From an uncultured Clostridia bacterium (lineage in GTDB: Bacteria > Bacillota > Clostridia > Christensenellales > Borkfalkiaceae), in assembly GCA_934249265.1 (NCBI GenBank), contig CAKQKQ010000031.1, positions 1-18,981 of the forward strand: DNA of 18,981 bases. Reading direction: 5' to 3'. Below are positions 14,327-18,981 of this stretch, in pieces (position 1 is the stretch's first letter; each line of letters opens with the position of its first letter). The position numbers and the translations under genes were made by a program. The notes under the pieces were generated by a model. That model ran no database searches, was not told the origin of the DNA, and saw only the letters and a program-made list of their open reading frames with translations.

Positions 14327-14827
14327 ATGAAAGTAGAAATGACGGGATACAACGACGAAAAAGCGGTGGCTTTATACTCGGTGATAAAAACTTTTCATCC
14401 TTTTATGGTGTCGCTGGTTGTCGCTTTGATTTGCGCTGTTTTTGCGATTATTTTTAAATTGCCGCAACTTACGTTGGTGTTCGTTTTGCCGGGGGTTTTA
14501 TTGCTGTTTATGGTTTTAAGTTACGTCATCAACTGCAACTATAAAGAGTTTTTGAAAGGTCAAAAAACCAAGCACGATTTTCGATTAGAAAACGGAATTT
14601 TATATAAAGACGACAAAGAAGTTAAATCTGTTGACAACATAAGGCTGTACAAATTTAACAATTTTTTGTTTTTAGAACTTAAAAAGTCTTATTATCGCAT
14701 ACCCGACGACGAATATACCACGGGCAGCAGAACCGAGTTTTTGGCGCAAGTAAAAAAGGTGAAAGGTTTTCGCATTGCCTTTATAAAGCACGCTTTTAAA
14801 AGCGAAGAAAATTCAACAAAAGTTTAA
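14327..14827 (+). CDS. Uncharacterised two-TM protein (166 aa)
   Basis: This 166-residue protein has a short N-terminal strand region, two hydrophobic helices (about 27-44 and 48-69) and a soluble C-terminal domain (about 80-160) with alternating hydrophobic strands (FRLENGILYKDDKEVKSVDNI, FLFLELKKSYYRIP). This layout resembles YcxB-like or PH-like membrane proteins, but I cannot assign a family. GAGGGGT lies about six bases before the ATG and a consensus promoter lies 86 bases upstream, so it is a separate transcription unit. No clear terminator follows. Confidence 0.75.
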   Translation: MKVEMTGYNDEKAVALYSVIKTFHPFMVSLVVALICAVFAIIFKLPQLTLVFVLPGVLLLFMVLSYVINCNYKEFLKGQKTKHDFRLENGILYKDDKEVKSVDNIRLYKFNNFLFLELKKSYYRIPDDEYTTGSRTEFLAQVKKVKGFRIAFIKHAFKSEENSTKV

Positions 14828-15002
14828 AGATTTAAAGTGTTTTAAACAGTCGCGTATATATAGGTTGTTTCAAAAACAAATATAGCAAAACGCCAAAATC
14901 AAATCATTAAACAAGTAAAAACGTTTAAAAAGTAAAAAACGCCCCGCAAGGGGTTTAAGTAAAAATAAGTATAAATATGATAAAAAACGAGGAGGCATCG
15001 AC

Positions 15003-15752
15003 ATGAATCTTGACAGAATTATTGCGGTGAGAAACCATAAAACAATTTACCGTGACGGCGATAAATGCATTAAAGTATTTGACCACGGTTATTCAAAATC
15101 GGACATTTTAAACGAGGCTTTAAACCACGCGAGGGTTGAAGAAACGGGTCTCAACGTGCCTAAAATTATCGAAGTAACGACAATTGACGGCAAGTGGGCT
15201 ATTGTTTCGGAGTATATAAAGGGTAAAACTTTAGACAGACTTATGAAGGAAAATCCCGACAAATACGACGAATATCTCGAGCAATTTGTCAATTTACAAC
15301 TTGAAGTTTTGTCCAAGAGAAACCCTCTTTTAACGAAATTAAAGGATAAAATGCACCGCAAAATTAACCTTGCCGAACTCGACGAAACGACTAAATACGA
15401 TCTTCAAACAAGGCTTGAAAGTATGCCCGTGTACAGCGAGTTGTGCCACGGCGATTTCAACCCGTCTAATATAATTATCGATGAAAACGGCACGCCGTAT
15501 ATAATCGACTGGTCTCACGCAACGCAAGGCAACGGTTGCGCCGACGCATCGCGAACTTATTTGTTGTTCTGCTTAAACGGAGAGCACGAAAACGGAAAGA
15601 AGTATTTAGATTTATATTGCAAAAAGACGGGTACTTCAAAGCGCGATATTCAAAAGTGGATGCCCATAGTTGCCGCTTCTCAATCGGTAAAAGGCAATAA
15701 GAAAGAAAGAGAATTCTTGCTTTTGTGGGCAGGCGTAGTCGATTATCAATAA
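15003..15752 (+). CDS. APH/choline-kinase-fold phosphotransferase
   Basis: This 249-residue cytoplasmic protein has the aminoglycoside phosphotransferase/choline kinase fold. Visible elements are the N-lobe Lys24 in CIKVFD with Glu38 as likely partner, the catalytic loop HGDFNPSN (149-156; D151 base, N156 metal ligand) and the metal-binding Asp169 in YIIDWS, the DFG equivalent. It resembles the small-molecule kinases often named for aminoglycoside resistance but usually of unknown substrate, so a resistance role should not be assumed. GAGGAGG stands about eight bases before the ATG. It appears monocistronic; three hairpins follow at 15979-16098. Confidence 0.85.
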   Translation: MNLDRIIAVRNHKTIYRDGDKCIKVFDHGYSKSDILNEALNHARVEETGLNVPKIIEVTTIDGKWAIVSEYIKGKTLDRLMKENPDKYDEYLEQFVNLQLEVLSKRNPLLTKLKDKMHRKINLAELDETTKYDLQTRLESMPVYSELCHGDFNPSNIIIDENGTPYIIDWSHATQGNGCADASRTYLLFCLNGEHENGKKYLDLYCKKTGTSKRDIQKWMPIVAASQSVKGNKKEREFLLLWAGVVDYQ

Positions 15753-15767
15753 TTTTCGACTTTAAGA

Positions 15768-15838
15768 ATAATCGGCTATTGTCAATGTGCTTTTAAAGCG
15801 AGTAAGGTCTGCCTATTTATAGAAAAAAAGCCGATTAT
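15768..15838. repeat. 10-bp inverted repeat with 51-base spacing
   Basis: ATAATCGGCT (15768-15777) is perfectly complementary to AGCCGATTAT (15829-15838). The enclosed 51 bases include a short GCTTTTAAAGC hairpin. It lies in the 3' region of the phosphotransferase gene; a structured 3' UTR is possible but unproven. Confidence 0.45.
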
Positions 15839-15978
15839 AAATTTTATATCTATGCTTGCTTTAAGCGGCGTTTATAGATTTATTCGTCGCTTACAAATTT
15901 ATTTAAACGATAAAAAGTTGACCGATATGTTTTTATTTAATTTTCAAATTTTGCCTATTTATCGGTCGGCTCAAAATT

Positions 15979-16007
15979 TTCCCGCACTTATATGCGGGAA
16001 TTTTTTT
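15979..16007 (+). terminator. Intrinsic terminator
   Basis: TTCCCGCA (15979-15986) pairs with TGCGGGAA (15993-16000) around a six-base loop, followed by T7. It is the likely end of the phosphotransferase transcript. Confidence 0.85.
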
Positions 16008-16015
16008 ATGCAAAA

Positions 16016-16053
16016 AGCCCGTTTTACGCAATACGTTTTGCGTAAAACGGGCA
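16016..16053. repeat. 38-bp intergenic palindrome, copy 4
   Basis: A perfect 15-bp stem (16017-16031 with 16038-16052) around TACGTT shares the TTTTACGCAATACGTTTTGCG core with the other copies, but has GCCC/GGGC ends. It lies between two terminators and lacks a T tail. Confidence 0.75.
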
Positions 16054-16054
16054 T

Positions 16055-16098
16055 AAAACAACTCTCTTGCCCCATGTAAAGCAAGAGAGTTGTTTTTT
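16055..16098. terminator. Bidirectional terminator between phosphotransferase and ktrA
   Basis: A perfect 16-bp stem (16055-16070 with 16081-16096) with a ten-base loop. T6 follows on the plus strand and T4 on the minus strand. It lies 47 bases beyond the ktrA stop and ends the minus-strand operon. Confidence 0.85.
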
Positions 16099-16145
16099 AT
16101 AAATAATATTTTAATCAAATTTTAAATTTCGTATTTACCGCGATT

Positions 16146-16811
16146 TTACTTTCTCTTTTTTTGGTTAGAGTTTGTAAATGCAAGTATTTCTTCGGTGTTG
16201 CCGAATACGACGATGTGGTCGCCGGGCTTAAACACGTAGTCCGCGCTGGGGCTTTCGATTACTTGTTTGTCCCTTTTAATGGTAAGAATGTTAAGTCCGT
16301 ATTTTTTGCGCGGGTTTACGTCGATAAGGCGTTTTTTAATCCATTCCTTTGGTATATCGATTGTAAAAATAGAGTATACGCTGTCGATTTCGATATAGTC
16401 GAATACCGCCGTTGAATTAAGTTTTATCGCAACTTTTTCTGCAATATCGAGGTCGGGATATATTACTTCGTCCGCGCCGCTACGCAAAAGGAACTTCTTT
16501 TGAATTTCGGTTGTTGCTTTTGAAATGATATATTTCGCGCCCAAATCTTTAAGGTGAGAAGTGATTTCGAGTGACGATTGGAAGTCGTCGCCGATAGCCA
16601 CGATACACACGTCGAAAGCGGGTATATCCATCGATTTCAGCGTGTCGGCGTTCATGCAATTTGCGATAAGCGCGTTTGAATATTTGGGTGCTAAAGTGTT
16701 GATTACGTCTTCGTTTTTATCAACTATCATTACTTCGTCGCCCATATTTATTAATTTGTTTCCGAGTGTTTGACCGAATTTTCCAAGTCCTATAAGTAAA
16801 ACAGATTTCAA
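16146..16811 (-). CDS. ktrA: Ktr potassium uptake regulatory subunit (RCK domains)
   Basis: This 221-residue cytoplasmic protein gates the KtrB channel. The N-terminal Rossmann-type RCK_N domain (1-125) has the nucleotide-binding motif GLGKFG (8-13) and D31 at the end of strand 2, which binds ATP/ADP or NAD(H) in relatives. An RCK_C domain (about 140-215) binds c-di-AMP in several Firmicute homologues. Length is normal for KtrA/KtrC. The start codon is TTG (16809-16811), supported by a strong AAAGGAG (16819-16825 on the minus strand). It begins 15 bases after the ktrB stop, so the two genes are cotranscribed. KtrA and KtrC are hard to separate by eye; adjacency to the channel gene favours the ktrAB name. 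Confidence 0.9.
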   Translation of the reverse strand: MKSVLLIGLGKFGQTLGNKLINMGDEVMIVDKNEDVINTLAPKYSNALIANCMNADTLKSMDIPAFDVCIVAIGDDFQSSLEITSHLKDLGAKYIISKATTEIQKKFLLRSGADEVIYPDLDIAEKVAIKLNSTAVFDYIEIDSVYSIFTIDIPKEWIKKRLIDVNPRKKYGLNILTIKRDKQVIESPSADYVFKPGDHIVVFGNTEEILAFTNSNQKKRK

Positions 16812-16826
16812 AATAATTCTCCTTTA

Positions 16827-18188
16827 TCAACCGATAATCAAAGAGTCGAGGGGTTTTCTCACGTTTGAAACGACTCGTCTTTCAAGCAGTGCGAGCGCAA
16901 GCGTAAGTATGCCGACCCTTCCCGTGAACATTAGTAGCATTAAAATTATTTTCGACGCCGTGCACAAAAGCGGCGTAAGCGACATCGATAAACCCACCGT
17001 GCCGAGTGCCGAAACCGTTTCTAAAGTGATTTGTTTAATCGAAGTGGTGGTGTCGGGTTCCATCGCGCAAATGGTAAGCGTGGCTATTATTATAAGTATT
17101 AAGAAGGATACGAATATCGCAAGTGCTTGGTTTAGTATCGAAAAATCGATACGTTTGTTTGAAATGTCGATATCTCGTTTACCTCTGAATACCGAGTAAA
17201 TACCCATTATAATTACAGCCATTGTGGTGGTTTTTATACCGCCCGCAGTCGAAGCGGGGCTGCCGCCGATAAACATAAGTATCAAAGTAAGTAAGTACGA
17301 ACTGTCCGAAAGGCTGTCGAGGCTTATCGTTGTAAAGCCCGCTGTCCTCGGAGTGGTCGAACTGAAAAACGCAACGAGCCATTTTTGACCTCCGCTTAAA
17401 GAGGAGAAATATTCGCTGTTTCTTTCAAAAAGAACGAACAAACTCGTCGGCACGATTATTAAAAACGCGTTTACGAAAAGCACTACTTTTGTGTGAAGAC
17501 GCAATTTTTTATAATTTCCCTTTGCGTTTATAAGGTCGTTCCATACGCAAAAACCCATACCGCCGATTAAAATAAGCGAACAAATGGTAATCATCACGAG
17601 CGGGTCGGTGGTGTATTGCGAAAACGACACAAAGCCTTTTCCCGCTTCGCCGCCGAGTAAATCAAAACCCGCATTGCAAAACGCCGAAATAGAGTGCCAA
17701 AACGCGAAATACATACCTTTTAGCGGTCCGAAGTCGTCAACAAATCTAAACGAAAGGAGTATCGCGCCCGCAAGTTCAAACAAAAACGTGCCTACGATAA
17801 TTTTACGGAAGAAATCTCTTACGCCCGTTAGGTTTGATTCTCCCGCGGACTGCATAAGGATTTTTCTTTGATATAAGTCCATGTTTTTGCCCATTAAATC
17901 GTGGAGCATAGACACGATGCTCATAAACCCGAGTCCGCCCACTTGTATAAGCAAAATTATTACGATTTGCCCGAACAGCGTCCAATGCAAGCCCGTGTCG
18001 TAAGGAATTAGTCCCGTTACGCACGTTGCCGATACCGAAGTGAATAAAGCGTTTATATAAGTTGTCGATTGTCCGCTTTTCGTTGCAAACGGCAACATCA
18101 AAAGCAAACTTCCTATTAAAATAACCGCAAGGTAGCCCAATGCGAGAAACTGCCAAATGGTTAGTTTTAGTTTATGTTTAGTATTCAT
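16827..18188 (-). CDS. ktrB: Ktr/Trk-type potassium channel subunit
   Basis: This 453-residue membrane protein has the four M1-P-M2 repeats of the TrkH/KtrB/HKT family. The four filter glycines are all present: G59 (CVTGL), G174 (CNAGF), G284 (RTAGF) and G399 (GTVGL), supporting K+ selectivity. The intramembrane gating loop (SPASTAGGIKTTT, 310-322) and the conserved Arg424 after the fourth pore loop are also present. I choose the ATG at 18188 because the protein then begins like other KtrB proteins; a GTG at 18212 would add eight residues. Neither start has a strong ribosome site (only GCGGA). Na+-coupled K+ uptake is expected. Confidence 0.92.
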   Translation of the reverse strand: MNTKHKLKLTIWQFLALGYLAVILIGSLLLMLPFATKSGQSTTYINALFTSVSATCVTGLIPYDTGLHWTLFGQIVIILLIQVGGLGFMSIVSMLHDLMGKNMDLYQRKILMQSAGESNLTGVRDFFRKIIVGTFLFELAGAILLSFRFVDDFGPLKGMYFAFWHSISAFCNAGFDLLGGEAGKGFVSFSQYTTDPLVMITICSLILIGGMGFCVWNDLINAKGNYKKLRLHTKVVLFVNAFLIIVPTSLFVLFERNSEYFSSLSGGQKWLVAFFSSTTPRTAGFTTISLDSLSDSSYLLTLILMFIGGSPASTAGGIKTTTMAVIIMGIYSVFRGKRDIDISNKRIDFSILNQALAIFVSFLILIIIATLTICAMEPDTTTSIKQITLETVSALGTVGLSMSLTPLLCTASKIILMLLMFTGRVGILTLALALLERRVVSNVRKPLDSLIIG

Positions 18189-18349
18189 TTTAGTCCGCAA
18201 CCATAAAATCACAAAGTAAACCGATCTGTATTTGTCGACTGCCGTCAGCCGTCTGTTTTTGCTGCTTGTTTTTGTCGCAAATGATTTACTTTTTGTTTTG
18301 ACGTTTTTAGTTTATTATATTTTTAAATGCTTTAAAAATATTTTTAATA

Positions 18350-18378
18350 ATTGTAACACTAACGAGAGTTTTTGTCAA
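18350..18378 (-). promoter_or_regulatory. ktrBA promoter
   Basis: On the minus strand a perfect TTGACA (18378-18373) is followed by 17 bases and TACAAT (18355-18350). Transcription should start near 18343. Confidence 0.85.
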
Positions 18379-18517
18379 ACTAATTGCTTTAAAAATAAAG
18401 CGATGTTTTTAGGGTTAAAAACGCGATTTAACGCCCTGTATTTACGGCTTTTTTTCAGTGAAATAACCCAAAGATAAAGGGTATGATATAATCGGGTTAA
18501 AGGCTGTGTGATTTTAT

Positions 18518-18559
18518 ATTTACGTTTTGATAAAAGAAATTTACGTTTTGATAAAGAGA
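18518..18559. repeat. Two 21-bp tandem repeats
   Basis: Units 18518-18538 and 18539-18559 share ATTTACGTTTTGATAAA and differ only near their ends. They directly follow, on the minus strand, the stop codon at 18560-18562. They look like a recent tandem duplication. Confidence 0.6.
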
Positions 18560-18901
18560 TTAATCTATATCGATCGATTCTATTTGTTCGGCAAATTTTA
18601 CAGTGGAGCGAATTTCTTGATTTCTTTCCATAAACGCAATGCCAATACCTTCCCAAACGAAAAGAGTGCCGCTTATGTTCATCACGTCTTGAAAGATATA
18701 AGGGATAGAGGTTTTTTGCATAAAATAAGAAACGAGCAGTAAAACCACGCCCGTGGCAACGGCTAAAAGACCGTTGCGCTTTTTTCTTTTTGCGTCTTGC
18801 AACACGCCGTAAAAATATAACTCGAAGTTTTCGCGTATTATTTTCAACGCCTCTTTTGAAGAGTATGCGCCGAAATCGTTTATGTGAATTTTTATTTTCA
18901 G
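18560..18901 (-). CDS. Two-TM hypothetical protein with no ATG start
   Basis: The open frame begins directly after the upstream stop (18905-18907) in the same frame and contains no early ATG. I suggest a CTG start at 18899-18901, giving 113 residues starting (M)KIKIHINDFGAYSSKEALKIIREN; a TTG at 18845-18847 would give 95. The longer form is favoured because the extra residues are protein-like, but neither start has a well-placed ribosome site. Two hydrophobic helices (about 48-65 and 74-92 of the longer form) follow a basic QDAKRKKRN stretch, and the C-terminus is acidic. No family is recognised. It appears cotranscribed with the gene entering from the window edge. Confidence 0.55.
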   Translation of the reverse strand: MKIKIHINDFGAYSSKEALKIIRENFELYFYGVLQDAKRKKRNGLLAVATGVVLLLVSYFMQKTSIPYIFQDVMNISGTLFVWEGIGIAFMERNQEIRSTVKFAEQIESIDID

Positions 18902-18904
18902 TTT

Positions 18905-18981
18905 TTAGTCCGACGGCAGCAATTTTACTGTTTCTTCAATTTCGTCAAACAATACCGAGTTAAGTTTTTCTATTTTATCGT
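18905..18981 (-). CDS. C-terminal end of an unidentified gene (partial)
   Basis: The last 24 codons of a minus-strand gene are visible, ending in TAA (18905-18907); the rest lies beyond the window. The peptide is amphipathic and acidic (KLNSVLFDEIEETVKLLPSD), probably helical. Too little is present to name a family. It precedes the two-TM gene by only one codon. Confidence 0.55.
   Translation of the reverse strand, partial: DKIEKLNSVLFDEIEETVKLLPSD

Larger units (their letters stand above)
15753..16145. other. 393-bp region between converging genes
   Basis: No gene is credible here. The region contains a long-range inverted repeat (15768-15777 with 15829-15838), a plus-strand terminator (15979-16007), palindrome copy 4 (16016-16053) and a bidirectional terminator (16055-16098). 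Confidence 0.75.
18189..18559 (-). other. ktrBA leader and upstream region
   Basis: No gene is seen on either strand. The minus strand holds the ktrBA promoter (18350-18378) and a leader of about 155 bases containing a small GC-rich hairpin near 18239-18255. I see no match to the c-di-AMP (ydaO) riboswitch. A pair of 21-bp repeats lies at the far end (18518-18559). Confidence 0.65.

Noticed and set aside
14938..14956. Hairpin CCCC-GCAA-GGGG before the phosphotransferase gene
   Set aside because: The stem is only 4-5 bp and lacks a T run on the plus strand. On the minus strand it has one, but there is no minus-strand gene for it to terminate.
15003..15752. Aminoglycoside resistance gene
   Set aside because: Only the general kinase-fold motifs are present; most relatives of this kind have other or unknown substrates and nothing nearby suggests a resistance element.
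15852..16079. 75-codon plus-strand open frame
   Set aside because: It runs through a terminator and palindrome copy 4, has no ribosome site, and its product is not protein-like.
18484..18492. Extended -10 element TGATATAAT on the plus strand
   Set aside because: No -35 box at the right distance and no plus-strand gene follows; an antisense transcript is possible but unsupported.

Overview
The window looks like chromosomal DNA from an anaerobic, low-to-moderate-GC Gram-positive bacterium of the Clostridia type. The grounds are strong AGGAGG-like ribosome binding sites, sigma-A promoters (several with an extended TGn -10), a substrate-binding protein with a Gram-positive style lipobox, a KtrAB potassium channel, decarboxylase Na+-pump subunits and intrinsic terminators. 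No species can be named from sequence alone. There are no rRNA or tRNA genes, CRISPR arrays, transposases or phage genes.

Layout. (1) 201-5510, plus strand: a four-gene signalling operon. It encodes a c-di-GMP enzyme with GGDEF, receiver and HD-GYP domains, a solute-binding lipoprotein, a membrane hybrid histidine kinase and a free Hpt protein. Together they form a complete His-Asp-His-Asp relay ending on a c-di-GMP switch enzyme. (2) 5511-6275: a gene-free stretch with a 38-bp palindrome, an intrinsic terminator, a degenerate 34-bp tandem repeat and the marR promoter with two tandem 12-bp operators. (3) 6276-10107, plus strand: a MarR regulator followed by two ABC exporter half-transporters with complementary, asymmetric ATP sites. 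(4) 10168-11888, plus strand: a promoter, a yybP-ykoY-type manganese riboswitch with an overlapping terminator, then a decarboxylase beta subunit (OadB family) and a small gamma-like (OadG) protein with no alpha subunit nearby. (5) 12021-14827, plus strand: small uncharacterised membrane proteins, one with a possible bacterial PH-like segment and one that overlaps a 47-codon membrane-protein ORF out of frame. (6) 15003-15752, plus strand: an APH/choline-kinase-fold phosphotransferase, followed by a cluster of three strong hairpins. (7) 18981-16146, minus strand: the end of an unidentified gene, a two-TM protein without an ATG start, then ktrB-ktrA with a consensus promoter.

The most noteworthy items are the manganese riboswitch controlling an orphan OadB/OadG pair, and a family of four 38-bp palindromes (5607, 11804, 14001, 16016). 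All four palindromes lie downstream of plus-strand genes, share an invariant ATACGT core, and do not look like terminators. All functional statements rest on motif reading and family knowledge; no database search was possible.
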